Position numbers and translations under genes: made by a program
Notes under the pieces: generated by a model
What the model saw: the letters and a program-made list of their open reading frames with translations, nothing else
What the model was told of the DNA's origin: nothing
The model's database searches: none
In this document: positions 28,488-37,637 of the stretch, in pieces
Layout of the letters: each line of letters starts with the position of its first letter
How positions within the stretch are numbered: position 1 is the stretch's first letter
DNA from: JALYGJ01 sp036558545
GTDB taxonomy: Bacteria; Chloroflexota; Limnocylindria; Limnocylindrales; CSP1-4
NCBI GenBank assembly: GCA_036558545.1
Contig: DATBFJ010000052.1
Span: forward strand, 1-62,226
Reading direction: 5' to 3'
Length of the DNA: 62,226 nt

Positions 28488-29630
28488 TCATTGGCTCGGT
28501 GCAGCGGCTGCGGCCATCGAAGTTAGCGACTCGAGCTTCGAATCGAGCTGACCAGGGTCGGCAACGAGTTCGAGCATGGCCTGCCACCACGCGCCCTGGA
28601 CCGCGGCCGGCATCAAGTCTCCAGCCCCAAAGCGCGTGACCTTGGCGCCGGCAAGGTGCGCCGCTATGGCTCGTGCTACCGGATCGCCGTAGGCGTCCGG
28701 AGAGACGCTCCGATTCACAGATGTGAAGCCACCCAGCCGGATCCACGCCTCCTGTGCCTTTGCGCCCGCGAGGTAGCTCATGAAGGCGCGCGCGTTTGGC
28801 GTGTCCTTGACCATCGTCACGATATCGGCACCCACGGTCAGGCTTCCGGCGTTGTCCGCGTCAATGGTGGGGAACGGAAAGAAGGCGTAATCGGTGCCGG
28901 GTACCTCATCGGGATACTTCGACGCGATGAACGCCTGCGCAAACGACGCCATGTAGTCCATGTATGCAGTCGGTGGATCCGTGTACAGGGGATACATGCC
29001 CTCCGAATCCGAGGCCGTCAGCACGCCCGCAGTCCCGCCGAGCACGTAGTTGTCCGCGGTCACGAGCTTGTCGAACCTGTCGAACGAACCCCCTGATGCA
29101 GGGCTCCGTCCACGGAATGCGGGCGGCCACCCAGTCGTCGTATTGGCCGGCGCCACAGTTGTTGAGCACGATCTCCGAGATCCAGTCGGTCAACGCCCAG
29201 CCATTCGCAGGCCCGCCACCCGCGGCGATCGAGAAAGGCGTCTTGCCGTCGGCGACCATCTCGTCAGCCAGCGCGCCCAGCGCATCCCAATCGGTTGGAA
29301 CCTCGTAATGCGCGGCGGCGAATGCCGCAGGGTCGTACCACACGGTGGACTTGTCGGCGACTTTGTAGAAGATGCCGTAAAGGGATCCATCGACGCTGCC
29401 CAAATCGAGCCACGCTGGCGCGTAATCCGCTTGAACCTGGCTCATGTCGAGGACATTGTTCAGGGCGACGAGCTTGCCCTGGCGCGCCAGCTGCTGCATA
29501 AGTCCCAAGTTCGGAAGCACCGCGATGTCCGGTGGATTGCCGGCCCGGAAGTCAGAGTTCAATGTCGTTGCCGGGGCGTTCGTGGCACTCCAGTCAACAG
29601 TGACGCCCGTGTCGGGGCTCGTTGTCGAGC
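28488..29630 (-). pseudogene. Remnant of a sugar ABC transporter substrate-binding protein
   Basis: Two adjoining frames together encode most of an extracellular solute-binding protein family 1 (alpha-glucoside type). The upstream part has GNPPDIAVLPNLGLMQQL and VPTDWDALGALADEM; the downstream part has FDRFDKLVTADNYVLGG and the C-terminus. They join at a C5 run (29089-29093) where removing one base restores WTEP-CIRG-SFDRFDKL. The N-terminal third, including the signal peptide, is missing: similarity stops near 29630, where the universal stress gene begins to overlap. No permease or ATPase genes are nearby. The frameshift alone could be a sequencing error; the truncation could not. Confidence 0.75.
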
Positions 29631-30514
29631 GAACCTTGGCGAACGACGAGCACTGAGGCGTCCGCTCCGAGGAGCACGTTGCGGGCCACGCTGCCAAGCA
29701 ACAAACGTTGCAGGCCAGTCTGTCCGCGCGAACCCACCACGATCAGGTCCGCTTTCCAAGACCTAGCCTCCTCGATGATCTCGGCTGCGGCATCACCGGT
29801 TCGTACGGTCGGTTCACCCTTACGGCCCGCGGCCGAGAGCTGCTCCGCGGCTCTGGCCGCAATCTCGCGATGCTGCCGTTCGGTCTCGGCGAGGTCGTGA
29901 GACCAAGCATCGAGTGCCATCTGCGATTCTGGCGCGACGTCGAGCGTCAGCGGCCGCGGAACGTCGGCCACACTTAACACGCGCGCCTCGGACTGATTAA
30001 AGATCGGCCACTGCCCTATTACCTGTAGCGCGAGAGCGGCGGTGCTCGAACCGTCCGTCGCCACAAGCACTCGCTTCATGTCGCTGCCTCGGGCAACCAG
30101 AACCGGGCAAGCGGCATGGTCGACAAGCTCAGCCGAAACCGACCCGAGAACGAGCGAAGCGATTGCGCCTCGTCCTCGCGACCCGACGACGACGAGGTCG
30201 GCCTGGGTCGCTAGAACGGCATCGGTGAGGACGGTAGCTGGCCGCCCCCAGGCGAGGGTTGCCTCGGCTGATAGGCCGGAGTCGCGCAGGCGTTCGGCAG
30301 CGCGGTTAGTGCTCTCTTCGAGTTGCGACGCGATCAATTCGTCTAGCCTCGAATCGACGAACGTCGGGACCGGCGCGCTTGGCATCCGTGTAACGGTCGG
30401 CTCGACAACGGTCAGCACATCAATCTCTGAGCCTTTCGGCCACGGCACCCGCGTAACGAGGGCGAGCGCTTGGTCCGCCTCATCGGATGCGTCGTAAGCG
30501 ACGATGACCCGCAT
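29594..30514 (-). CDS. Universal stress protein, two UspA domains
   Basis: 306-residue tandem UspA protein. Each half ends in the ATP-binding pattern G-2X-G-9X-G(S/T): VVGSRGRGAIASLVLGSVS and VVGSRGQTGLQRLLLGSVA. Such proteins bind ATP and accompany starvation or hypoxia responses. ATG at 30514 with GGGAGG upstream. The last ~14 residues (after SVLVVRQ) are not USP-like; they are read from the remnant of the solute-binding-protein gene, so the original 3' end was probably lost in a rearrangement. Confidence 0.92.
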   Translation of the reverse strand: MRVIVAYDASDEADQALALVTRVPWPKGSEIDVLTVVEPTVTRMPSAPVPTFVDSRLDELIASQLEESTNRAAERLRDSGLSAEATLAWGRPATVLTDAVLATQADLVVVGSRGRGAIASLVLGSVSAELVDHAACPVLVARGSDMKRVLVATDGSSTAALALQVIGQWPIFNQSEARVLSVADVPRPLTLDVAPESQMALDAWSHDLAETERQHREIAARAAEQLSAAGRKGEPTVRTGDAAAEIIEEARSWKADLIVVGSRGQTGLQRLLLGSVARNVLLGADASVLVVRQGSLDNEPRHGRHC

Positions 30515-30705
30515 TAGGCCTCCCGTGTCTATGCGCTGAGTGAACGCTGAGCAATGCCGTTCTGAGTGTCCATCACTGCCGTTGCCGTCTGATGCGACCG
30601 GGGTCCGCGCGCCACTGGGACGCGTGACCAGATTGCACGCCCTGAGGCGCATCCGTCAACGCAACCCCGGGTTAGGTCAGGATGCGGTCCGACGTGCACC
30701 CCCGC

Positions 30706-32022
30706 TCAACCCATCGGATGGGCGAGCGCTGGCTCATCGTGCTGGGCGAGGGCCAGGCCAAGCAACAGCATGGCGCCGACCGCGGCCGCGAGAACGGCTG
30801 CGCCACCTACAGCGAGCAGCATGGGGATCCCGAGGTTCCCAATCACCATCAACGTGACGCCGACATTCAACAGCGCGAGCCGGACCATCACGCCCCGACC
30901 GAGTATCTGGCGCTGTCGAGCGTGGCGCTGGGCAAGACCCGGCCCGACCGCCGGCACGAGGTGCGTCCACGCACCTGCCAAGACCTGTCCAACCCAGCCG
31001 ACGAGCACGGGCGCGATGAGTGGGGCCAGTTGCCAGGCGCTGGTCGTGGCGCCGCCCATAAATACGCTCCAAGCGGCAATCAACGAGCCAATCAGGAACC
31101 AAGCAACGCCAGCGGCGAGCGACGTCGTCGAAAACAGGTGCCAGTTCGCGTCCGTCGTCCAGCGCGCGCGCCGATGGATGACATCGCCCGTGTAGATCGC
31201 CAGCGCAATCGCGCCGCAAACGAGCGTTGCTGCACCCATTTGTGCGAGAACGTCGACGTTGGTGATGAAGCCGAGTGCGGCGACAGGTGGACCAGCTGCT
31301 ACGGCCACGCACGCGACGATCGAGGCCGGCGTGTCCCTGATCCGCGTCCCAACGACAGTCGGCAGGAGGTGCAGCAGCGTTCCTGCGATGACCAACGACA
31401 CAAAGCCGAAGACATTGAGCCAGGCGTGCGCGGGTTTCAGCGCCGGCCAATCTTGGAGCGCGGGCAACCAGCCGAGCAGAAGCAGACTCGCCAGCGTTGC
31501 GCCGCAGATCACGTTGACCAGAGCCATCCCGTACACCAAGCCGAAGAAAGTGCGTCGACTGCCGATCGCCAGCCGCAGCGGCACCAACGTTGCAGCGCCT
31601 ACGAGTGCGAGTCCAACGATGAAGACCATGCCGCCGACACCTGCCAGCCACGAGTTGCCGCCAACCAAGCCGGGCGAGACGATCCTTCCGCCAACGACGA
31701 GCAGCGCGCCCAGCGCGACGGCGATGACTGCGCCGAAGCGCAGCCAACCGGGCGCCGCGGGCGCGTTCGTGATGGCTGCGCTGAAGAACGGCATCAGACC
31801 GGCGATGGCGGTGGTCGCGGCGCCGGCCAGGAGCAGATGGACAGGCACCCACGCGCCGAGTGCATTGTCGGTAAGGACGATCGACAACAGGGCGAGGGCC
31901 ACGAAGGCTGCAGCGAGACCGATTGCAGTCGCGGCAACCATGCGTTCCGTCGCGCGGCCACCACGACGGCGGTCGAGCGCCGGCGTTCCTCGTTTGTCGA
32001 GGCTGACGAACTGTCTCGTCAC
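30706..32022 (-). CDS. Polytopic membrane protein, NnrS/heme-copper-oxidase-I-like
   Basis: 438-residue protein with about 12 transmembrane segments. Conserved-looking histidines sit in helices: VPVHLLLAGAATTAI, PAHAWLNVFGFVSLVIAGTLLHLLP and GAWTHLVPAVGPG. This layout resembles NnrS and the membrane 'copper oxidase' proteins related to cytochrome oxidase subunit I, but I cannot assign it to one family. GTG start at 32022. Located in the same island as a copper nitrite reductase (50.4 kb), so a role in NO or nitrite stress is conceivable, not shown. Confidence 0.65.
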   Translation of the reverse strand: MTRQFVSLDKRGTPALDRRRGGRATERMVAATAIGLAAAFVALALLSIVLTDNALGAWVPVHLLLAGAATTAIAGLMPFFSAAITNAPAAPGWLRFGAVIAVALGALLVVGGRIVSPGLVGGNSWLAGVGGMVFIVGLALVGAATLVPLRLAIGSRRTFFGLVYGMALVNVICGATLASLLLLGWLPALQDWPALKPAHAWLNVFGFVSLVIAGTLLHLLPTVVGTRIRDTPASIVACVAVAAGPPVAALGFITNVDVLAQMGAATLVCGAIALAIYTGDVIHRRARWTTDANWHLFSTTSLAAGVAWFLIGSLIAAWSVFMGGATTSAWQLAPLIAPVLVGWVGQVLAGAWTHLVPAVGPGLAQRHARQRQILGRGVMVRLALLNVGVTLMVIGNLGIPMLLAVGGAAVLAAAVGAMLLLGLALAQHDEPALAHPMG

Positions 32023-32423
32023 GCCCGTTCCTTGGCCCGGGGCGCGCGCCGCAGAATGTTCATTCGGATAAACCCATCCACCATTCCAGCCACTCTACGT
32101 CCGCCGTAGACAGCGGGCGTCGACTATTGATCGCCGGCTGAACAGCCGAGGGCTTCCACGATCGCGGCCACCGTCTTGTCGTCGGTCAGTTCGATCTGCC
32201 GGGCTTCTCGTTGGTGGCGGGAGGCGACGATCCGGCGGCCGCGCGAAGTCGCGACGGCAATCAATGGCAGTTAGATCCTCGAGTTCGAGCGCTCTCGGTT
32301 GCCTCGGCTCTGCTCAGGCTTGCCATGTTCCGCGCGCTCGGGCGGCTGTCTGTCGCACGCCTGAGCCCGACCGAAGCCCTTGGCGACCTTGCGATTCCAT
32401 AACAACGGAGTAGGCTCCGATGG
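32023..32423. other. Divergent intergenic region without a recognisable gene
   Basis: About 400 nt between the divergent membrane protein (32022, minus) and the small protein at 32424 (plus). Short open frames occur on both strands but have no recognisable features. No TTCACG-type box was found. Promoters of both neighbours must lie here. Confidence 0.5.
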
Positions 32424-32651
32424 ATGGATGCGGGACCGCCGACGATCCTCATCTACCCCGCTGACGACACGGCCTTCCGGGATCACGTTGAGAGGCTTCT
32501 CGCCCGCGGCGGCTGTACGCCAGCGGCGCTCGAAGAGGTGTTGCGCCACGACTATCCGGCTGCGGCCGTGCACGTCTCTCAAGTTCCTGAGCTCGGCATG
32601 ACCTGGTATGTCTACCGAGATGGTCACTGGGTAGGACCGAGCGCCCGCTAG
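32424..32651 (+). CDS. Small hypothetical protein
   Basis: 75-residue acidic/neutral protein beginning MDAGPPTILIYPADDTAF. One cysteine, no membrane segment, C-terminal aromatic TWYVYRDGHW. Not recognised. GGAG lies 14 nt before the ATG at 32424; two other ATGs (32420, 32428) are in other frames. Plausible because the translation is compositionally protein-like, but it could be spurious. Confidence 0.45.
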   Translation: MDAGPPTILIYPADDTAFRDHVERLLARGGCTPAALEEVLRHDYPAAAVHVSQVPELGMTWYVYRDGHWVGPSAR

Positions 32652-32716
32652 CACCCATCGGCCGAGCCCTCCGTCCACCAAATTGACTCGGGCGCCCGAA
32701 CCGGAGCAGGGCTGGT

Positions 32717-32734
32717 TTTCACGTCCCGTTCATG
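32717..32734 (+). promoter_or_regulatory. TTCACG direct-repeat box before gdhA (weaker copy)
   Basis: TTTCACG (32717) and GTTCATG (32728) are exactly 11 bp apart, as in the island's other boxes. No TAnnnT hexamer is found at +49; the nearest candidate, TAGAAG, starts at +54. The box is 76 nt before the glutamate dehydrogenase start. Confidence 0.45.
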
Positions 32735-32809
32735 CGCGTCTAGCCGCTCTATCACCGGCCGCGTGGACCCTAGAAGCCGACTCATGCGACGCAAAGGGGA
32801 CCCTCGGTA

Positions 32810-34093
32810 ATGACGATTGCACTCCGCCACGCGAGCGCCTCGCACACCCGTGGCCAGCGCGCGTTGGACGCAGCGATCGAACAGTTCAACGCCGCAGCCG
32901 ACCACATCAAACTTGACCCTGGGCTACGAGCCGTCCTCGGCACCGCGCAGCGCGAATACACAGCGCGCTTTCCGGTGAAGCTCGACGACGGCACTGTCGG
33001 CGTCTTCGAGGGCTACCGCGTCCAGCACAACACTGCGCGTGGCCCGGCCAAGGGCGGCTTGCGCTATCACCCCGACACGGACCTTGATGAAGTCCGGGCG
33101 CTGGCAATGTGGATGACTTGGAAGTCGGCTCTCGTCGACGTGCCTTTCGGCGGCGCCAAGGGCGGTGTCGGCGTGGATCCGACACGACTCAGCCCGCGCG
33201 AACTCGAGGCGGTGACGCGCCGTTTCGCGAGCGAGCTCGCGCCGATGGTCGGGCCTGTCTCTGACATCCCGGCCCCTGACGTGGGCACAAATGCACAGGT
33301 CATGGCCTGGTTCATGGACACAATCTCCATGCACAAGGGCTATTCGGTGCCCGCTGTCGTGACCGGCAAGCCGGTCGAGATCGGCGGCTCAGTCGGGCGC
33401 GCCGACGCGACCGGGCAGGGCATCGTGTACGCGATCGAGCATGCCGCGCGCCGCCGCGGTATCACCCTGCGCGGCTCGACTGCCGCAATGCAGGGCTTCG
33501 GCAACGTCGGCGAGGCGACCGCGCGACTGCTAGATCGGCGCGGCGTGCGCATTGTCGCGATCACCGACGTGGCGGGCGGTGTCTTCAACAGCGACGGACT
33601 CGATGTCGCGGAACTGGCCAAGCGCTTCCGCGCGAACGGCAGCGTCGCGGGTGCACCAGGCACGCAGCCGATCGACAACGAAACGCTGTTCGGGCTGGAG
33701 GTCGACGTGCTCGTGCTTGCCGCGCTGGAGAACCAGATCAGCTCGGCCAACGCCGGCAACGTGCGCGCGCGGATCCTGGCTGAAGGTGCCAATGGGCCGA
33801 CACATCCGTCGGCCGATCCGATCCTTCGGGCGAACGGCGTGACCGTCATCCCCGACATCCTGGCTAACGCCGGTGGCGTCATCGTCAGCTACTTCGAGTG
33901 GGCGCAGAACCGCGCCGCGCTTGCCTGGACTCTCGACGAGGTCAACGAACGACTCGAGCGCCAGATGCTGACGGCGGCCGACGCGGTCTGGACCCGTGCC
34001 AAGAACGACGACATCCCCCTGCGGCTGGCTGCACAAAGCCTCGCCGTCGAACGCGTCGCCGAGGCAACTCGCCTACGCGGCCTCTACCCCTAG
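32810..34093 (+). CDS. gdhA: Glu/Leu/Phe/Val family dehydrogenase (glutamate dehydrogenase)
   Basis: 427-residue amino-acid dehydrogenase, the size of hexameric NAD(P)-dependent glutamate dehydrogenases, interconverting glutamate and 2-oxoglutarate plus ammonia. Active-site motifs: GPAKGGLRYHP, the catalytic lysine in VPFGGAKGG, DIPAPDVGT; the Rossmann motif is QGFGNVGEATARLL. The ending LRLAAQSLAVERVAEATRLRG is typical. First gene before the Cys-rich protein and small membrane protein; preceded by a weak TTCACG box. Confidence 0.94.
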   Translation: MTIALRHASASHTRGQRALDAAIEQFNAAADHIKLDPGLRAVLGTAQREYTARFPVKLDDGTVGVFEGYRVQHNTARGPAKGGLRYHPDTDLDEVRALAMWMTWKSALVDVPFGGAKGGVGVDPTRLSPRELEAVTRRFASELAPMVGPVSDIPAPDVGTNAQVMAWFMDTISMHKGYSVPAVVTGKPVEIGGSVGRADATGQGIVYAIEHAARRRGITLRGSTAAMQGFGNVGEATARLLDRRGVRIVAITDVAGGVFNSDGLDVAELAKRFRANGSVAGAPGTQPIDNETLFGLEVDVLVLAALENQISSANAGNVRARILAEGANGPTHPSADPILRANGVTVIPDILANAGGVIVSYFEWAQNRAALAWTLDEVNERLERQMLTAADAVWTRAKNDDIPLRLAAQSLAVERVAEATRLRGLYP

Positions 34094-34118
34094 TCCGATA
34101 GCTCCAAGGAGTCTGACC

Positions 34119-34367
34119 ATGCGCGCATACACCAGCCCCCGTCGAGGCCACTGCGCCTCGTGCGAGGGCATCATCACCGGACGTCCGGTCTACCGGATGG
34201 ATGAAGCCTATTGCTGTATCGGCTGCGCCCAAGGCGGCCCATGCCTGTGCACCTACGAAGCTGACCTGGCCGACGACGGCGTCGATGGCCTCGGGCTTCC
34301 GTTCGCGAGCTCATCGCTCGCGGGCACAGCCGACGAATACGGCGAACCTGCCTCGAGTCGCCGATGA
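34119..34367 (+). CDS. Small Cys-rich (putative metal-binding) protein
   Basis: 82-residue protein with CASCEG, then CCIGCAQGGPCLCTY, seven cysteines in about 35 residues, resembling a treble-clef or heavy-metal-binding ribbon. ATG at 34119 with AGGAG eight nt upstream. It overlaps the next gene by 4 nt (ATGA) and follows gdhA by 25 nt, so it is likely part of the gdhA transcript. No family recognised; C-terminal half is acidic and low complexity. Confidence 0.75.
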   Translation: MRAYTSPRRGHCASCEGIITGRPVYRMDEAYCCIGCAQGGPCLCTYEADLADDGVDGLGLPFASSSLAGTADEYGEPASSRR

Positions 34368-34816
34368 CGACCGACTCCACTGGTTTCCGCGGCGCTGTAG
34401 TGGTGCTGCTTGCTACCGCCTCAGGGCTATGGCTCGGCCTTACGGCCAATGGTCTCGCTAGTGCGCTCGTCGTTGCTGATCTCGAGCTGTCGCCGGTGAT
34501 TGCGCTGGCAATCGGCGCGGCTTTAGGTCAGTTCATCTTCGTCAGCTTCGTGCTTGCCAGCGGTGTGCTCCGTGGCCCAATTCCTGGGCACTCGACGGCC
34601 GACTTCGTCATGTCTCGATCGACGCTGATCGCGACGTGGCTGCTCACACCTGCGCTGACGGTAGCGCTTTGGAACCGTCACGCTCATCGCCTCGACAGCT
34701 TGGCGATCGAGGTGTTCGCCGAGGCGGGCGTGATGATCCTGATCGCCATCGTGGCCGCCACTCTGGCCAGCGTCGGTGCTGGCCGAGTCCTTGCGCGCCA
34801 CCGAGGCCCTAGGTAG
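34364..34816 (+). CDS. Small membrane protein (four helices)
   Basis: 150-residue protein with about four hydrophobic segments (residues 10-30, 42-65, 85-105, 118-140) and short loops. It is coupled to the Cys-rich protein gene by an ATGA overlap. Not assigned to a family. The pairing of a Cys-rich soluble protein and a small membrane protein suggests a shared function that the sequence does not reveal. Confidence 0.75.
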   Translation: MTTDSTGFRGAVVVLLATASGLWLGLTANGLASALVVADLELSPVIALAIGAALGQFIFVSFVLASGVLRGPIPGHSTADFVMSRSTLIATWLLTPALTVALWNRHAHRLDSLAIEVFAEAGVMILIAIVAATLASVGAGRVLARHRGPR

Positions 34817-35052
34817 CTGACGCCGGACGGAGCTGAGTCGCTGGGATCGCCGCGGGATCTCGAGCTTTAATACACAGCTCGGACAAGCTACTGCCAGCCG
34901 CGCGTAGGAGCGAGCAGCTACAACCGGGCCCCTGCCGGCAGTAGCGTCCCTCTGCGCGGCTGTCTGCGCGGGCGTGTCGCATGTTGGAGCCCGGCGGCGG
35001 CTCCCTCACGCTTCGGGCCGAGGGCCGAGATTGAGCAGCCTGGAAGCAGCTT

Positions 35053-35107
35053 ATTAACAGCTCGTTCACACATTTCCCCATCCGTTTCCCGATGCGGCTC
35101 CTACCTT
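35053..35107 (+). promoter_or_regulatory. TTCACG-type promoter of the 35149 stress gene
   Basis: ATTAACA (35053) and GTTCACA (35064) are 11 bp apart; -10 hexamer TACCTT starts at 35102, 49 nt after the first repeat. Predicted start of transcription near 35114, 35 nt before the coding start. Confidence 0.6.
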
Positions 35108-35148
35108 CGACCTGACTCATTACTGCTTGCACCGAAACGGAGGTTGCC

Positions 35149-35508
35149 TTGAACAAGAGACGAGTCCTCGTTGCCTTCGACGGCACCGAGCAATCCTTCT
35201 GGGCGCTCCAGCAAGCGGCGGATGCTGCCACATGGAGCGAGGCCGAAATTGGTGTCGTGACGGTGCTGCCGCCCATCATCGACGCGCCAGGCCACGCGCT
35301 TCGCTTTCTGCGCGAGTACGGCCTCGAGCCACGCATGCACGTCCGTGTGAGTGCCAGCGCAGTCGACGAGATCAGCCGCGTCGCGAGTGAAGGCGCCTAC
35401 GACACGGTCTATGTCGGCCGGCGCGACCCTAACGAGCGGTCGGCCGACGCCAGTGTGTCGCGGGGCGTCTCATTGTCCGCGCCATTCAGCGTGCTGATAG
35501 CGCGCTGA
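35149..35508 (+). CDS. Universal stress protein (single, short UspA domain)
   Basis: 119-residue UspA-like protein starting RRVLVAFDGTEQSFWALQQA and ending APFSVLIAR. The nucleotide-binding loop reads VYVGRRDPNERS, lacking the canonical G-2X-G-9X-G, so it may not bind ATP. TTG start with GGAGG upstream. Behind a TTCACG-type promoter and followed by the GreA-like gene after 38 nt, probably co-transcribed. Confidence 0.8.
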   Translation: MNKRRVLVAFDGTEQSFWALQQAADAATWSEAEIGVVTVLPPIIDAPGHALRFLREYGLEPRMHVRVSASAVDEISRVASEGAYDTVYVGRRDPNERSADASVSRGVSLSAPFSVLIAR

Positions 35509-35546
35509 ACACGCTCATCCGAATCCGTTCACCGGAGACAAAGAAC

Positions 35547-35978
35547 ATGATCAGCAATGTTGCTCAACGCCCGAAATGGCCGATGACGGCCGAGGCGCAC
35601 GCCCAACTGCTCGACGAGCTGGCCAAGCTACGACGCGATGTCGCGACGCCGGGTGGCCAGGGCCTCGAAGACGGCGTCGTAAGGCTGCCCATTGTCCACG
35701 CAGCCCGCCGCCTCGAAGTACTCGGTACGGTGGTGGACGCCGCCACCATCACCGACGAAACGTGCGTCGCAATCGGTCGCGACGTCGAAGTGCTCGATGG
35801 AGACGGCCACCCAATGCGCTTCTCGATCGTGTTTCCCGGCGCGGGCGACCCAGCTCAGGGTTGGATTTCGGCCGACTCGCCGCTGGGCGCCGCGCTGCTC
35901 GGAGCGCTACCCGGAGCGCGAGTAATGGTCGACGCTCCAGCGGGTCCCTGGTCGGTCACGGTGACCGACGTCCGCTGA
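35547..35978 (+). CDS. GreA/GreB C-terminal-domain protein (Rnk-like)
   Basis: 143-residue protein: a short helical N-terminus (AEAHAQLLDELAKLRRDV) and a GreA/GreB-type C-terminal FKBP-like domain (GWISADSPLGAALLGALPGARVMVDAPAG). The N-terminal coiled coil is shorter than in GreA, so it is closer to the nucleoside-diphosphate-kinase-regulator (Rnk)/Gfh group that binds the RNA polymerase secondary channel. Located after a stress gene, it may tune transcription under stress. Confidence 0.85.
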   Translation: MISNVAQRPKWPMTAEAHAQLLDELAKLRRDVATPGGQGLEDGVVRLPIVHAARRLEVLGTVVDAATITDETCVAIGRDVEVLDGDGHPMRFSIVFPGAGDPAQGWISADSPLGAALLGALPGARVMVDAPAGPWSVTVTDVR

Positions 35979-36034
35979 GCAAAACGCAGAATCTCGCCGG
36001 CGCCAAGCTAGGTGTGTACCACCGAAACAGCAAT

Positions 36035-36589
36035 TCAGGGCTTGTCGATGGTCAACGAGCCGTCTTGTTCGGCGATCAGCAGCAACCGGTTGGCCATGCG
36101 CACACGAATCGCGTTCAGGTCGTCACCGCGTAGCCGATCCAAGATCGACGGGTCATCGAGTCTTGGAATGACGAGGACATCAACCGGAAACAGGGACAGG
36201 AACCGATCGAGCGCAAGGACACCCGGTCTGTCGGCCAGCCATACCTCGGCGTTGACGCCTTCGGACTCGGCCTCGTCGAGTTGCCTGATGAGAGGCTCGC
36301 GGCCGAGCAAGGCCAACTCATCCTTGGACACGGTCGTGGTGCCGTCGCTATAAGGTGCGCCGCGATCTGCGCCAACGCCGCCCGTCCCATATGGCGTCGT
36401 CCACGCTGAGCGCGTCGAGACGTCAGCGAGCAGTAGGCGCGTGTCGAGTGCGCGTGCCAATGCGGCAGCCGGGCGGCGCGCAGTAGCCCAGATGTCGTCG
36501 CCATCGGTGGTTGGCGCGCCGATGAGATTCGCGCCGCGGGCCGCCGCGATGATCGAAGGGTCAACAGCGGCTGATCGATCTTGGCTCAA
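36035..36589 (-). CDS. Universal-stress-like protein
   Basis: 184-residue protein with a UspA-like layout (LLLADVSTRSAW early, VDVLVIPRLDD and ANRLLLIAEQDG late) but without a canonical ATP-binding glycine motif. TTG start at 36589. It follows the cupin gene by 18 nt in the unit F420/NADP-type reductase-cupin-this gene. The assignment as a divergent USP is moderate. Confidence 0.7.
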   Translation of the reverse strand: MSQDRSAAVDPSIIAAARGANLIGAPTTDGDDIWATARRPAAALARALDTRLLLADVSTRSAWTTPYGTGGVGADRGAPYSDGTTTVSKDELALLGREPLIRQLDEAESEGVNAEVWLADRPGVLALDRFLSLFPVDVLVIPRLDDPSILDRLRGDDLNAIRVRMANRLLLIAEQDGSLTIDKP

Positions 36590-36607
36590 GGGCCCTGACC
36601 TCCTGTC

Positions 36608-36997
36608 CTAGTGCTCGGCGGCGTCGGCCTCGGCTTTGGTCTGGTGAACAGTGCCCGGTTTGTGTTCGGGCGGCGCATAAATCGTGATGAGCCGGAGCGG
36701 TTCGGTGCCGGTGTTGACAAAGTTGTGCCGAGTCCCCGCGCGCACGAACACCAGATCGTTCTGGCCGATTGCGCTGCGAGCGCCGTCGAGGACGGCCTCA
36801 CCGTCGCCACTGACGAAAACCAGCACTTGGTCAGTATCGGGATGAACTTCGTCGCCGATTTCGCCGCCCGCCGGAATGGTCATGACCACGACCTGGTCGT
36901 GTGCGCCAGTCAAGATCTCGCGTCGAAATGCCTGGTTCGAGCGCGCCGCTGCCAGGATGTCTACCGTGTTGGGTGGTTCGGATCCGCCGTTGTGCAT
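36608..36997 (-). CDS. Cupin-domain protein
   Basis: 129-residue single cupin. Motif 1 reads GGEIGDEVHPDTDQVLVFVSGDG, with His and Glu positions partly kept; motif 2 is GTRHNFVNTG. The fold is clear; metal and substrate are unknown. In a tight minus-strand unit between an oxidoreductase and a USP-like gene. Confidence 0.85.
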   Translation of the reverse strand: MHNGGSEPPNTVDILAAARSNQAFRREILTGAHDQVVVMTIPAGGEIGDEVHPDTDQVLVFVSGDGEAVLDGARSAIGQNDLVFVRAGTRHNFVNTGTEPLRLITIYAPPEHKPGTVHQTKAEADAAEH

Positions 36998-37007
36998 TGC
37001 TTCGCCT

Positions 37008-37637
37008 CTAACTCTCGCCCTTCGGTCCGACGATGCGCCACGCGCTCTGCCACGGCCAATGGTTGGCCATCGCCAACGAGATATGTATCCAGGCCATTCC
37101 TTCGAGGGTCCGCGCCACCGCGAGCGAACCGACGTCGTAGGGAGTCATGCCAATCGACTCGACGAATGACAGGACGAGCGCCTTGGCATCCTCGTCGTCG
37201 CCCGCAACATAACCGTCGGCGGCTCGTCCGCCGAGTGTCGGATCTTCCTGGCGAGCCGCAAATACCGTATTGATGGCCTTGATCACCCGCGCCCGCGGCG
37301 CCTTCGCCTGAATCTCCTCGGCGATCGAGGTGCATGAGGCCGAATCGGGATCGGGCGTCGGCCGGTTGGTGACGTCGACCAGCACCTTGCCATCCGCCGC
37401 CGCACCTAACTCGCCGACCAAGTCAACGACCGCCGCCGCTGGAACAGCCAAGAAGGTGATGTCCGCCTGCTCGACGGCCTCAGCATTAGAAAGGACCGCC
37501 TGCCCGCCAACCGCGCGAGCCAATTCGCCGGCGTCCGCGACATCAGATGAACTGACGATGACACGGTGCCCCGCGCGTGCCGCGGACGAAGCTAGAGCGG
37601 ATCCGACGTTGCCTGAGCCGATGATCCCAATGTTCAT
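37008..37637 (-). CDS. NADPH-dependent F420 reductase-like protein
   Basis: 209-residue Rossmann protein starting MNIGIIGSGNVGSALASSAARAGH, of the F420H2:NADP oxidoreductase / 'NAD(P)-binding domain' family. The C-terminus GMAWIHISLAMANHWPWQSAW resembles the region that closes over F420 or substrate. Together with the luciferase-like gene at 26.0 kb this hints at F420 use, not proven. First gene of a three-gene unit with the cupin and USP-like genes. Confidence 0.82.
   Translation of the reverse strand: MNIGIIGSGNVGSALASSAARAGHRVIVSSSDVADAGELARAVGGQAVLSNAEAVEQADITFLAVPAAAVVDLVGELGAAADGKVLVDVTNRPTPDPDSASCTSIAEEIQAKAPRARVIKAINTVFAARQEDPTLGGRAADGYVAGDDEDAKALVLSFVESIGMTPYDVGSLAVARTLEGMAWIHISLAMANHWPWQSAWRIVGPKGES

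Noticed and set aside
30682..32109. Long plus-strand open frame opposite the polytopic membrane protein gene
   Set aside because: Its translation is rich in Arg, Gln, Asp and His without any family features, while the minus strand encodes a convincing multi-helix membrane protein.
35516..35533. GTTCACC just before the GreA-like gene
   Set aside because: Single 7-mer without a partner at 11 bp and too close to the coding start to leave room for a -10.
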